In this document: in pieces, positions 1-12,248 of the stretch
How the letters are laid out: each line of letters opens with the position of its first letter
Position numbering within the stretch: the stretch's first letter is position 1
From: Owenia fusiformis
Lineage: Eukaryota; Annelida; Polychaeta; Sabellida; Oweniidae
Assembly (NCBI GenBank): GCA_903813345.2
Contig: CAIIXF020000003.1
Span: 30,333,248-30,397,247, forward strand
Reading direction: 5' to 3'
DNA: 64,000 bases
Notes under the pieces: generated by a model
Told to the model about the DNA's origin: nothing
Seen by the model: only the letters and a program-made list of their open reading frames with translations
The model's database searches: none
Translations under genes and position numbers: made by a program

Positions 1-210
1 TGATAAATCCCCCAGACCTTATAGAGACGTATGTGTCTCAATAATGATGCAATAAATCTCATTTTGTTATTGTTTCATTTTGTCAGGCAATAGAACAGCA
101 GCTCATTTTGTTTTCACCATTAGAAGATTGACAGTATAGTAAAATGTAAGCTCTTGGTTGATTTCCGATTTGCCACGTGTTGATTTTTATATTAATGTAA
201 AAAGTCTGAA

Positions 211-912
211 TTAACCTTTAGCGTGCTGCCGGCGAACGCGTCCGCCGAGACTAAAATGTCTCTTACAACTGCCGGCGGACCCGTACGCCCAATTTCAAAC
301 TTTTAAAAACTTTACTTTTTCGCGCCATTCGTATTGTCCAATTAGATTGCCCGATTTATTCAGTGCCTAACATGACTTCCTGTTGACCTAAAAATGGCGA
401 TATTTCGAAAAATAATTCTCAATTCAACAATTTAAACAGTGTTTTAGTCGTTTTAAGTGAACAAATCGTACAAAATGGCGGACAAATACGATCACAACGA
501 AAATGTAGAGGAAATGGACTACGATTTCGAGCTCTTTAGGCTCTTGGAAGCCGATAATAGTCATCGAAAATAGAAACTAGAATATTTTCTGAATTGAAAA
601 ATTGAACATTCGATCGCTGCAAATTCAGATTTGAATTCTGACCAGATGAAGGGGCGGAGCGGCGGATTTCGGAGGAGTATTCATGGTATATTTATGCCCA
701 GTCGTGTTAATGTATGAAAAAATTCATGAGAACATTTTTTTCATGAGCCAGGCCATTGTATCTTCCCTTTGTGAAAATTTTATCCAGGTTCATTCAGTAG
801 TTATTGAGATATTAATTATTTAGTCCAGGCATATCATTTTTTGCACTCTTTGAAAAAGAAGCCAGATGCGTGGGATATATTTGCTGAAATAAGGCAGCAT
901 GGTAAAGGTTAA
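211..912. mobile_element. piggyBac-like non-autonomous element
   Basis: A TTAA at 211-214 is followed by CCTTTAGCGTGCTGCC. The right end (893-908) reads as its imperfect inverse, CCTTTACCATGCTGCC on the minus strand, and is followed by TTAA at 909-912. TTAA duplication and CCYT ends are the hallmark of piggyBac elements. The body of about 694 bp is GC-richer at its left end than the surroundings. No full transposase is present, so it would depend on one in trans. Confidence 0.75.
475..573 (+). pseudogene. 33-codon reading frame inside the piggyBac-like element
   Basis: An ATG-initiated frame of 32 acidic residues (starts MADKYDHNENVEEMDYDFEL) ends in TAG. Because it lies inside the TTAA-flanked element, the likeliest reading is the remnant amino terminus of a piggyBac-type transposase, whose N-terminus is often acidic. 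Nothing after the stop resembles the catalytic core. It could also be a chance frame. Confidence 0.35.
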
Positions 913-3110
913 GATATAATTGTGTTCATTTAATGCAGGTCAACATTTTTTTATGTTATCACCTTGTATTTCAAACAAGTTATGCAATAGAATTATAGTC
1001 CCTTATTTGTTCGGAAATTTCAGGAATTATGGGGAATTAGTTGAGAATGGGAGATGTTAATATAAAAAGTATATAAATATTTAGTGATAGAGAAGAAGAG
1101 TTAGTGATCAAGCTTCATCTAGATAACGTAATTTTCAAATCTCAAATTGTTCCCTTACATGTCTTACATTTTTGTTATTGGTCGATTTGCTTACCGTTTT
1201 CCTTGTTATGAATTTTTTTTTTAAATTAGTATTCTCACAATTTCCAGCTGATGAGTTGTTGCATGGAAAATGAAATTCTTGAATTCCCAGGATTAATCTC
1301 AGAAAATTTCAACAATAATTGGAAATAGTTTGCAACATATACAAAAAGATGACCTTTAGATTAACGTCAGAAAACATGTAATATGTCATTTCCAGCATAC
1401 ATATAGGTTTTACATATAAACAAATTGCAACTTGTTCTTTTTTCAGGTATATGCTACACAGCTGTTCTTTTTTCGTTGCCAAAGTAACAAATAAACCACA
1501 ACATGTAAACTTCTTTTGTGAAGTATATTTCTAGCCTAATAACATTAGCTGAAATACTTTTGCATCATATTTGAGATGGTTCGGGTTTGTGTTTTAGGAA
1601 GTTAAAATTAGATTGTTTCACTAATTTTAGTTGATCTTTAAGTAATAGCTAATGTGTGATGTGAATTATAGAGGAGTTACTTGCCAATGTTCATTATAGA
1701 GACAGCCGCCTAATGATCCTATCTAATGTTAATGAGTACTTATCTCAAGGTACTTTTTAACATGCTAAAAGTACATCATAGAATTGTATGTTCATCTGAA
1801 TATCATACCTCAATATTGCACTTCAAATTAGACACTCATTACCTTTTTTCTTCTAATGATTTAGAATTCTTCTGGTAAAAGTCATATATTGCTTTCTATA
1901 ACACTATTATGATGCATAACTTTTTGGAAAATTCAGTTTTTGAAATGGTGATAGAAAAAGATTACATCACTCAGACCAATCAAAAAAGCCTCATGCTTTT
2001 TGACAAAAATCACAATTACCATAGAAATGAGACAGTAGTTTATTTTCCCCTCTTCTAATCCAGTATGTTCATGTGTTCTGAAACATGTTTTATCAATATA
2101 GTTATATAACGCTACATTTACATCTTTAACTTGGTTGAAATGAACACAATAAACATGCAGTTTATAATAACATAGATGACACCTTGAAAGATATCTCAAG
2201 AAATTGTCGTTGTACTACGACAGTTGTTTTACTGTCAGCTAATTTCCAAGAAGTTATGGGGTCCTCTCGTCATTTTCACAGGCCTGGAACTACCTAATTA
2301 GGTGTACAGTATTTCCAGTGGGTTGTGGGTAGACTACAAACAAATCATGATCCATTCATTTCCGCATGACAGGAACCTGTTATCTGTGAACTTTAAAACT
2401 TCATTATCTTTTAATGAGGAAAATAAAGGGAAAAATATTGATCAGTGTGATATAGTTTTGGCATGAGTAAAGGATATTTTGTTAACTTTTGACACCTCAC
2501 ATCCAAATGCAGAATGCCAAAATGCTAAAATTATAATTATCTGCTCAAGTCATTAAATTATGCCGGCTTCGTATCTAAGAAATGGTGACATATTTTTACC
2601 GCCACCATTTTTGGTAAACCTGCATTCAGAGTTGGTATTTAGTATTTGACATTTGTAACACTTATTAAATGATAGATAGATTGAGTTTGGAGTAAGTTTA
2701 AAAAAATTGTTATTATTCAGCCATCAGATATATTTCTGCAATTGATATTGTTATCTGCCAAAACTTATAAAGGAAAATCCTGTCTTTTAACCCTCTCTCA
2801 CTTTTAATATCGTGTTTTTTCAACAACAAATGGTAAACACTGAATGATTGCCATAACAATAAATATGTTTCTGCATCTGCAAAGTTACCATGGTGACATT
2901 ATAATGAAATTAATGATACACCACATAACAGATGTACATGTACCTATAAATCTGTTTGGCTTAATATGAAATCAATAAAAGTCAAAATAAAACTTTGTGA
3001 AATTATACAGTATTTTAGAATAAAAACATAAATAATGTGCCTGGTGCTTATATGACCTTTTGAACAACATGCATTTATTGACATAATTTCTATTTTATTT
3101 CTGTTTCAAG

Positions 3111-3140
3111 CTGAAACGTGGAAGTTTAGAATCTGGAAAA
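3111..3140 (+). CDS. candidate 5' exon of the CLC-7-like gene (10 codons)
   Basis: A pyrimidine-rich tract ending TTTCAAG precedes 30 nt (LKRGSLESGK), followed by a near-consensus donor, AAAA/GTAAGT. Phase is 0 at both ends, so it would join in frame to the exon at 19724. CLC-7 N-termini are variable, so homology cannot decide. It is proposed only because the first certain exon (19724-19822) has no initiator ATG and an upstream exon must exist. Confidence 0.25.
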
Positions 3141-4502
3141 GTAAGTAGATAATAGAAACGATAGAAGTTTTAGAGTACTAACATAATCTTAGAGGCACAC
3201 ATTCTCATTTTCTCATGACCAGAATTGCTGAAAATGTCTACGGAGAAAATATGAGATATTTTCAGATATGGGGCACATTCATAGCATTTATGGTCATTTA
3301 GACGATATGGGTGATCTTAGTCGAGTTATATGTAGTTACGCTTTCTCATAACAATTAGATTCATGGGTTACGCTTTCTCATAACAATTAGATTCTTGGGT
3401 GAACGCTTTCTAGTTTTTGATACAACGAAACAATACCTCATAGCTTCAAGCATGAACTTTGTGGTTGAGATCTGTTCAATTTTAAAAAGGAAAACAGTTT
3501 TCCTTTGAGAACCATTTAATAATTTTCTAAAATTCTCATATGGAGTATATTTCTTTGATGTTCTTTGGAATGGCATTAATATCACACACTTCATAATATT
3601 TTGTCTATCATATCATATTCTGAACACTAAGTATTAGATCTCACTGTTGCACCTCTTGATTACAGTAGCCACATCATTTTCACATTTATCATGTGTTGAA
3701 GTTTTTGTGATTAAAATTGTCAGAACTTGTATTTCTAAATTGATTTATGTAGGTATGTATTATGAAGCATTGAAAGAATATTTCTCTAGAGCTTCACTTT
3801 ATAACTTACACCAATACCTTTATATTATAACATGGCACCATCCAGTAAGCTCACTCGCATGATGAATCTATTTTTTTTTGTGATATTTTACCAAAAAATA
3901 CCTAGCGCCCTGCATCCACCATCTTTTCCCCCCCGAAACCTGTTAATGTAGTTTGGGAATAGATTTCAGAAAATTATTAATTGGTTTTCAGAAAACAATT
4001 AATATATTTCTCCAAATCATTAAATTAATCAATTAAAATAAGTAAACAAACAATCAACATTTGCATTTCATTTGAATTCAAGGGACCAGGTTTAGTATGG
4101 CAAGTGATTTTGGACAGTCATATCTTTCAACATGAGTACTTTCTGGCCATGTGGTTTTATTAAAATTAAACAATGTGTTTTCTTTCAAGTGATATGATGA
4201 TAAAAATATCAATCCAACTCTGAAAAATTATGGATTCAAGGACCCCACCTTGTCACATTTTTTAAAAACCACATATCCCATGTTATTTTCCCATAGGGAA
4301 AACTCGTGCTATCCATTGTTTTCAGCATAATCTCAGTCATCTAAAATTGATATCTTCAAAACTAGTCTTTCAATACCATTCTACTTTTGATGAAGTTTTA
4401 GATCCCTTGTTGTAGAATAATCTTTTCATACAATAAAAATTAGTTTCATGCGATAAAAATACTATTTTTGGACTTTTTGTTTTAATGTTTTGAATACTTT
4501 TT

Positions 4503-4830
4503 GTTAAATCAACCAAATTATCCTTTGTACAACTGTAATATTGAGAGGTCTAAGAAAATGTTGTATAATGTATATGCTATTTTGTTCCAACAAGATTCGG
4601 AAAGATAGTTTATTTCATTCTCAAGAATTGGGAGAAAGGAAAAAAAGCACTAAAAATCAAAAAATGTTAACAAAGTTGTCAATTTAAGGGACCATTACAT
4701 AGAGGACCGTGTTTTTTTACAGAATGTTTCAATAATTGGTTTAAGACAAAAACAATGTTGAATTGATTTCACCATGTTTATACCAATCCTTTCAATATTC
4801 AGTTTCAAATAGGTCACACTGACCTGTATA
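4503..4830 (+). repeat. dispersed repeat copy (relatives at 60.5 and 61.3 kb)
   Basis: Shared blocks include AAATCAACCAAA, TTTTGTTCCAACAAGATTCG, TTTCATTCTCAAGAATT and CAGAATGTTT. The same order is found at 61308-61565 on this strand and inverted at about 60540-60830. Likely a degenerate transposon family with no coding capacity seen. Confidence 0.5.
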
Positions 4831-6109
4831 TATTTATGAAAATTGTTATAAATTATTACAAATAAAGTTGAGCAATACTGTTAAAAATCTACAACTCTTG
4901 GACTGAGAAAAACTCAAGGCTGGCACCACATCTGACAAACAATCAAGTTCAGTATTTGATTGACAGGTCTATTTTTGTACTTTCCATATTTGGAAGGCCT
5001 GTGAAATTGATGTCCTGTGTTACAATATCTAGGTCAAGCTGATCTGGTCACTCTCTAAGGCAATTTATAAACAGAATTTCATCCAAAATTGATGGATTCT
5101 ATCTGGATTTTCTCAGTTATAACATATTTATCAGATAAATTACCTTTCAATTCATTATAAGCAATCTATTATCAGTTTATTTGAGAGGTTTTGATCATTA
5201 TCAGATTTATATGAAAATTGTTTTTGTTGGATTTTATAGGGTCTATTTTGTCAAAGAATTTCCATGGAAAGAATAATTAAACCTTCTCAATTTTATGGTT
5301 TCATATAACTTGAAAGACTTTTATCTTGATTTTAAACTTATTTGGCTTCCAGGTATTAAGGATGAGTCTGCAAAACCACAAAGGGCAGTGATATCATCAG
5401 AGAACATAATGAAGCATTAAATTGACCTTAAATTTCTTCAAGGCTCATTTGCCTCAATGGGAGAGCACAAGGGGCAATATTTGAAATAGCATGTCAGAAA
5501 ATAAGGATTTGTCCTAGTAATCTCATGATTGATTCATCCTTGGCCTTGGAATTATCACAATTATATCTTAATGTGTATTGGTATGACGCCTCATACTGAT
5601 ATGTTAACTCTATTAAAGTCTCATTAAGATAGAACAGGTAGTCTGTTTGTTGTCTTAGATACAGATGAAATATAAACATGTAGTTCTAGAGCTAGTGAAA
5701 CCTGAAAGGGTTTGCGCTGATATGATCTTCCAAAAGCAATTGGAAAACTGCCCCTAGTTTTGCAACTACTGTACTGTATAGTTATTTGAGATTATTCTTG
5801 TATATTAAGAATTTAGAAAATCATGAAATATCTAGATATATTATGAGTTGAATTCTATATAATGTCAGCTACATTTTGGCTGTGGTAAGTGCAGTGCATC
5901 AGCTTTCTCATTGGGCTCTTGACTTTGGACTTAAGACATTCTGATTGGCCAGTCTAGATAAAATAATTATTCAACAGAGTGATGAGGCCCTCTTTTTGGA
6001 CAAACATTTGCAAAGGGTAATATATGAACAAGCTCATTAACCTTATCAGCTGTCAATGAAACAGAAGCTACTACTATGTAAAATCCATGCCGATATTCAA
6101 AATATATAG

Positions 6110-6289
6110 AGGTTATTTAATGGGAGGGATGGAATATGGATTTTATTCCGAGGGAAATATGATATTGGCCAAGGAAAATATCATATTGACCAAGGGCGAT
6201 AGCCCGAGTGTCAATATGATATTTTCTGAGGCCAATATCATATTTTCTCAAGGAATAAATCCATATTCCATCACGACCATCAATAACCT
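6110..6289. repeat. 180-bp foldback (hairpin) element
   Basis: The arms AGGTTATT...GGAATATGGATTTTATTCC and GGAATAAATCCATATTCC...AATAACCT are inverted copies. Inner arms repeat AATATGATATT and GGCCAA, and the loop is GGGCGATAGCCC, itself a palindrome. A 71-codon frame crosses it but mirrors the palindrome and is not considered a gene. Confidence 0.65.
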
Positions 6290-6424
6290 ATTTATTTCAT
6301 AATATTTTTTTTTCAATTTTTGTATGTCATCATCCGATGATTGTGACATAAAATTATACAATTTATCATATAACATTTTCAACTTTTATTATCAAGTTTT
6401 ACTCAGGGAAATTACCGGGAATAT

Positions 6425-6525
6425 TTCTGATACGGGATCTGATACGGGATTTTTGCTGATACGGGATCCAATACGGGATCTGATACGGGATTTTGGCTGA
6501 TACGGGATCTGATACGGGATTTTTC
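6425..6525 (+). repeat. short tandem repeat based on GATACGGGAT
   Basis: The motif GATACGGGAT(C/T) or AATACGGGATC occurs about eight times within 100 bp, separated by CT, TTTTTGCT or TTTGGCT spacers. Probably a decayed minisatellite. Confidence 0.6.
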
Positions 6526-7609
6526 AAATAACACTTTTATTCCCTGTTATTTTCCCAGGGAAAACATGTTATTATGGAATAAACTCAAATATCCCAAATA
6601 CAAAGATTATTCGAAAAAATTGATCCATCCAACCATGAGCAGATTCTAGAGAAAAACGATTCATTAATATATGGGAGAATGCCCCGACCCAGTTTAGTTT
6701 ATTTTATATCATTTAACTACCCTGGGTATATGTTTTAAAGATATTTCCAATATTTCTGTGATGCTATAATATCTCAAATCTTGATACATGATATTCTCTA
6801 CAATGCTATATTTGGGACAATCCCCAGCAAGATATGTAAGATTACAAGCAAGGATAGGGGAGTTTTAAATAGATTACCACAAAAATATTACCACAAAAAA
6901 ACAACATGGCTGAGGATTTATGTAATTAACATGGCCAACAACCTGTTCCTTGTTGCAAGGTAAAGGTGTAGAATGCGAGGAGATTTGCCAATTAGTTTAA
7001 AGATTAGATACTAAACAACTAGGTTGAGTAATAGTGTTTTAGGCTTACATTTAGTGTTTGGTTCCTTAAATATTAAGGAGTTAATTAGAATCTGACCTTA
7101 AATAGATTATGACCTTTAAAGGTGAACCACTTTATGAAACTGTTGCCTCATAACGTTTTTCATCTGAGTGAGATAAAGTTACATCAGAAAGGTCTTTTCT
7201 TTGGTATATTTTCTCTTCATGTAGCCAAAATGATAATACCAGTAGATTGGCAGTGAGATGCAACTATTAAACTGAATTAATAGACGGACATTTCTATTCA
7301 TTTCTATTATATTTTATATTATTTATCTTATTTATTTATTTTGACCTTCACTTTTGTAGAACTCAGTGGCTACTCTTTTTCATTCTGATACACATAGCAT
7401 TTCTCTCTGTTGCATTGCAGTTCTCTCCAGAAGGATTGAGATAGAAAGGGCGTGGCTTACCACAACAATGACTCTTTTTATATATGATTGATTTTAATAA
7501 TGTTTTTGCATTTGATAATCATAAATACTAGTGAATTGAATATTAAAGCAGACAATCTTTCCTTCTTGAAGTTTTGGACTGCAACTGAAAGTAGTTTGTT
7601 AATCATGAT

Positions 7610-7707
7610 TTAAAGGCCCCATATAAAGTTTGTATGTTTTTTATAATTCATTTACTAATTAGACTACAATACAAGCAGTGGTTTAAACTTCAGATGGGGC
7701 CTTTAAG
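7610..7707. mobile_element. short MITE, TTAAAGGCCCC family
   Basis: About 97 bp with inverted ends TTAAAGGCCCCATATAAAGTTT and the inverse of AAACTTCAGATGGGGCCTTTAA. The same ends bound the longer element at 18392-19234, so this looks like a deleted family member. Confidence 0.6.
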
Positions 7708-7827
7708 ATGTAGCATGTCTTTGAGTCTTGTTAATCTGAGAGTACTTTACATGCATGTACTTGGATAGGTATTCTGCCATATCCAGCTCCTGATCATCCA
7801 GTATTTGTATATTATCCCATGGTTACA

Positions 7828-8010
7828 AGATCGAATATCACATGAAAATATATTTGATATGTGGATCAAGATATCATATTTTAGCAAAAATTCACAAACC
7901 ATCGAATATCACTTTTAAACTATCGAATATCACGTCTTAAAAACTGATATTCGATGGTTTGAGGAGTGATATTCGATGGTTTCAAAAGTGATATTCGATG
8001 GTTTCGAATT
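7828..8010. repeat. ATCGAATATCAC repeats in both orientations
   Basis: ATCGAATATCAC appears three times (7831-7935). Its inverse, GTGATATTCGATGGTTT, appears repeatedly at 7945-8003, so the block can fold into nested hairpins. No coding potential. Confidence 0.55.
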
Positions 8011-8156
8011 CTTTCAAAAAAAATTATTTTTACATTTTTTAATTATTTTCAAAAATATTTAAACCAAATTTCAAAAAAAAAATTCAACATTTTTTCAATT
8101 ATTTTTTCAATTTTTTTCTCAAAATTTTTCATCTCTTTTTGCTGATGATGGTTTCT

Positions 8157-8335
8157 CATGGGATAAAACGGACAATCCTATGGTTTTTCAAAAATATCAA
8201 TTATATCCACTCATGGATACAAATATCTTCACTCATTCGCTGCGCTCACTCATGAAGATATCAATATCCACTCATGGATATAAATGATATTTTTTCAAAA
8301 CCATAGGATATTCCTATATTATCCTACACTTAGTG
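8157..8335. repeat. foldback element with TTCGCTGCGCTCAC loop
   Basis: Left arm from CCTATGGTTTTTCAAAAATA through ATATCTTCACTCA; right arm is its inverse ending CAAAACCATAGG. The loop CATTCGCTGCGCTCACTCATG is itself nearly symmetric. A related hairpin follows at 8600-8735. Confidence 0.6.
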
Positions 8336-8384
8336 TACTAAATGTATAATAACATTAAAAAATAAATTTGATATTTATTGGCAA

Positions 8385-8497
8385 AATGAATAACCGGAGG
8401 ATATCGTGATGATATACTCCGGGCGGAGGATATCGTGACGATATACTCCAGAAAACCCAATATGCGGAGGATATTGTGACGATATACTCCGCTTGTT
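8385..8497. repeat. three copies of a 25-bp palindrome, GGAGGATATCGTGACGATAT
   Basis: GGAGGATATCGTGA(C/T)GATATACTCC occurs at about 8396, 8435 and 8465. Each copy is a near-perfect hairpin by itself. The block is bounded by inverted copies of a TACACTTA...TAGTACACT... TGTATAAT segment (8329-8352 and 8549-8583). Confidence 0.6.
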
Positions 8498-8599
8498 GAT
8501 TTCCCGCCAAATTGACTCTATTTGGCATGAAATTCATTTTGCAGTGATATTATACATTTAGTACACTCCTTTTAAGTGTAGGATAATAAGAACATCCTA

Positions 8600-8735
8600 T
8601 GATTTTTTTTCAGAATATCATTTTAATCTACTCGGTGATATTGATATATGCACTCGTTCGCTTTGCTCTCTCGTGCAGATATCAATATCACCTCGTAGAT
8701 AAAAATGATATTCCTCAAAATCATAGGATATCCTA
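8600..8735. repeat. second foldback element of the 8.2-kb type
   Basis: Arms CATCCTATGATTTTT...AATATCATTTTAATCTAC and the inverse ending AAAATCATAGGAT. The loop is CACTCGTTCGCTTTGCTCTC, a variant of the loop at 8157-8335. Confidence 0.55.
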
Positions 8736-9293
8736 TAAATATTCTTTTTGATTGTCATGTTATTAAGATGGGGGAAAATATAATATTTTAATTATCTCAT
8801 GGCCACAGCAGTCCTGTTCATTCCACGAAAATCCCTATTTACATGTTTAGTGTCATAATGGTAAAAAATATTTTCATTTAAATTCTACTTATGTTAAGCT
8901 AAAAACATTGACATACTGTTACATATTTTACTGTGTATGAGACAGGTGTGGGGGAGGGGGGGGGGTACAAGGTGTTATGCAAGACAACTACTTTTCTTTA
9001 TATCATATAGCTAAACCCATCTGCAAGAGAGATATTCTATGAGATGTATTTAAAATAGAACCCCAGAAAATGGATGATATAATCTACTATAGCCATATAA
9101 TCTCATATATTATCAGGAAGTTTTAGAAAAGTGGCCCTTATAGCACCCAGGTGGTATGTAATCATATCAGGGAGAGTTTCAAAATGATGTTGTTTTAATT
9201 TAGTGATGCTGCTTTTAACATACTTGAATAACATTTTCAGCGAATTTGTAAATATGTACCAACTTTTCAGGAAAATAGAGAATTGGTGGCTCA

Positions 9294-9494
9294 GGGCCGT
9301 AGCCAAGGGGTGGTTGATGGGTTTCGAGTGGACCCCCCCCCCTGGCCAAAAAATATTTTTAAATCATGCAGTTTTTTACCATTCTGAGTGCTTTTTAAGT
9401 GTTTGGCCATTTTTGAACCAAAATTGTCACAAGTGAATCCCCTGTGGAATTTTTCAAAAAGTGACCCCCCCCTGGCAAATCCTGACCACGGGCC
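9294..9494. mobile_element. MITE, GGCCCGTAGCC family, copy 1
   Basis: Starts GGCCGTAGCCAAGG and ends with a degenerate inverse CCACGGGCC. The interior shares AATCATGCAGTTTT(T/C)(C/A)CACCATTCTGA with the copies at 10296, 31000, 43313 and 45493. It crosses short open frames on both strands that are not genes. Confidence 0.6.
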
Positions 9495-10295
9495 TGGGGC
9501 TTTTTTGCAGTATAGTGGGTCAGCCATGAATTCATGATGAATCCTTGGGTTGTCAATGAATTAAAGGCTGCATATGTGATTTTGTTCTTAATTTCTAATG
9601 GTGGTATGTATTAAGAGCATCAGTCCTAGGTTGTTTCTGTCTGCTATTATTATGTAACCACCAACAAGTGGTTTGTACTATGTTATTTTCGAGAGCTGCA
9701 TTTGGCATTGGTATTGGTTTCTCTAGCACCCGTTATATTAAACGATTTGATATTGCAACATTCTGTCATGTTATGTACATTTTTGTATTATCTCCACATA
9801 CCCAACCAGATTTGTACCATAAAGGAGCAGCAGTAAACACAGGATCAAGGAATGCACCATACAAATTTAAGAGATGCTGCATACCTGTCTAACTTAGAAT
9901 ACTCTGAAATCCTGAGGCAATCAGTATATTACCTACCCTTTGCATTCGTTCGACTTCATATCTCAAAAGAGAGCTTCATCTTCTTGCTTTCAGTTTTCAA
10001 TAAATCTCTGAACTCATCGAGCTAATCAAAGTTCGTCGTCAGAATAAGGATGACTTTATATATATATTGTCATTTTCTCTGACGTAATCGCATAATTATT
10101 GTGTCTAGGCTTTTAGCACGTGTTTCTTCCAGCTGGCTGATTGGTTAAAAAAGGGTCAGCATGGTAGGTTTAAAAAGATTTATGACCCGAGCTGTCATGA
10201 GCATCGGTCAAGGGGGCGAGGCTGCTAAACTGTAATATAGACAATACTAGGCAGAGGGTAGTTTATAACTAGACTCTGTGCGCAGGATATATACA

Positions 10296-10470
10296 GGCCC
10301 GTAGCCAGGGGGTTCGGGATGTTCGGGCAAACCCCCCAAAATTTCTTTCAAAATCATGCAGTTTTCCACCATTCTGACTATTTTTTGAGTGATTTTTGGG
10401 GAAATTTACCAAAGTGAATCCCCCCTAGAATTTTTGGGAAAAGTGAACCCTCCTTGGAAAATTCTGGGCC
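10296..10470. mobile_element. MITE, GGCCCGTAGCC family, copy 2
   Basis: Starts GGCCCGTAGCCAGG, has the shared core CATGCAGTTTTCCACCATTC, and ends CTGGGCC. About 175 bp, same orientation as copy 1. Confidence 0.6.
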
Positions 10471-11364
10471 TGATATATTGCTATATTTCTAACCTCTTAG
10501 GAAGCAAAGAGGAAAGGAGGAGAGAGAGTTGCAATACAAATACATTGTACATTCAACATAACTGGTAGTCTAACAACCTACTTGACATCCTCATTTCCTC
10601 GCTTTTAAAGTAAAACATGTTCTAATCATGTTATGTAATGATAGATCCTATGAGATGATAGATATAGTACATGATAGCTTTGATAAGCCTGAAGAACTTA
10701 AAGTCTTAAGTCTAGCATTGGTTTGTTTCTGTGTGATGTGAATTTGTGGATTGTTTGATGGGAATGAGCCTGTTGTCTATGGGTTTGTTGTTAAATATGG
10801 GACTCTAAAGACGCTGATTTTGTCATAGAAGAATTTTGGCTTAGATCTTGGTGTTTTTGATTTGAAAACAATCAGAAATGTTTCATGAAGCATATTTATC
10901 GAAATATCATCGTTTTTGGATTTCAAGATACTGTATTTCTATAAATTATGACAGCGATAGTGTTGTAGTTTGAAAGTATCTTCTTCAAGATCAAGTATGA
11001 GATCATGCTGTCGAGTCGTGAAGTGCAAAATAATCACGTAGCATTATCATGTTGCATTTTGCTGGATCACGTTCAATATCATAGAACCAAGAAATGAAAA
11101 TACTATATAAACATAAAAAATGATTTTTTTTATTCAATTGAAAAAAAGTATCTCTCTAAGTCATTAAAAACACATTTATATTTCTCATAAATTTTTTCTA
11201 GTAAACTAATGATCGGAACCTTGTAAAATTTCTATATGTTCATGTAGCTAAACACTTTTTAAGTATGGGATAAATCAATTATTTTAAGGGGCATTTTTTG
11301 TTGGATATTGTGTTATACTTTTGAAGATCTCCATCCTGAAGATTCCATAAGATATAGTGAAGCC

Positions 11365-11456
11365 CTCCGTCCGTCCGTCAGTCCGTCAGTCAGTCAGTCA
11401 GTCAGTCAGTCAGTCAGTCAGTCAGTCAGTCCGTCCGTCCGTCCGTCCCTCCGTCC
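11365..11456 (+). repeat. (GTCA)n/(GTCC)n microsatellite
   Basis: Uninterrupted tetranucleotides GTCC, then about a dozen GTCA, then GTCC. The downstream text (GGAAGATAACTCAAATA... TTCATATTTGGTGG ... CAAGATGGCTGCC) resembles the CCTCCGTCCGTCC modules near 58.5 and 60.8 kb, so the microsatellite probably sits at the edge of a dispersed repeat. Confidence 0.75.
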
Positions 11457-12110
11457 GGAAGATAACTCAAATATTAGTTGACGGATTTTCTTCATATTTG
11501 GTGGAAAGATGTATATTGATGAATAGTTTGTTTCAAGATGGCTGCCGCTTTTAAAATGACGGGACTTTTTCGCAAAAATCATAAATTTTTCATTCTAAAC
11601 CAAAGTAATTAATATTATTGTTTAAAATTTTGGTAGTTTATTCGCAACATCTATCTATTTCACATATATTCTGTGTTTTTCATCCTGACCCCCAGGGGCC
11701 ATGTATGGGGGGTCAGGAAAACAGAAATTTTCGCTAATTTTTATATCTTTCTGAAGTATAGCTTTATTATACTCAAATGAAAGGCAATTATAACAAATAT
11801 AAGATATTTCCCCCAGGATAAACCTTGGATACAACACCTCTTACTTTTAAGTACCTCTCATTTATGGCATTTAACTGCAAGAATTAATTTCATTGCACTG
11901 GGGGTTCCTTTACTGATATAAATAGGACAAACAAATTTAACGAACAAATCTCTTGCCAGTATAAATACATAACTATCATTGTTTTGAATATGATTTTAAG
12001 TATGTTCACAGGCACTTTCCAGATCCCATTGTACCCTGGGCTTAAGCTCACAATATCATAAGCTCAATGGTCGGAGGGGGGGGGGGGGGGTTGGGGGGGG
12101 GGCTCACAAG
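11457..12110. other. non-coding; ends in poly-G tracts
   Basis: No gene recognised. The tail of the CCGTCC-type repeat is followed by unique-looking AT-rich DNA and by interrupted G runs at 12074-12102. Confidence 0.45.
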
Positions 12111-12248
12111 CTAATATTATTATTATTATTATGAGCTTTATTATACTTGTATCCCACATTTGGGCAAAGTGTACAGCTTAAACAGAAGAAAATGAAAAAG
12201 CTTAACTAATTATCTATATAGTATATTAACTAATCAAAGGGTGCTTGA

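Larger units (their letters stand above)
913..6109. other. AT-rich non-coding stretch without recognised genes
   Basis: No frame longer than 88 codons and nothing resembling a known family. It contains a short direct duplication of about 31 bp at 3335-3400 (ACGCTTTCTCATAACAATTA twice), a candidate small exon at 3111-3140, and at about 4503-4830 one copy of a dispersed repeat that recurs near 60.5 and 61.3 kb. The rest could be intron or intergenic DNA. Confidence 0.5.

Noticed and set aside
6087-6302. 71-codon plus-strand frame
   Set aside because: It runs through a perfect-arm hairpin element, so the frame mirrors the palindrome.
9203-9527. Overlapping 67-78 codon frames on both strands
   Set aside because: They run across a MITE copy and have no recognisable protein.
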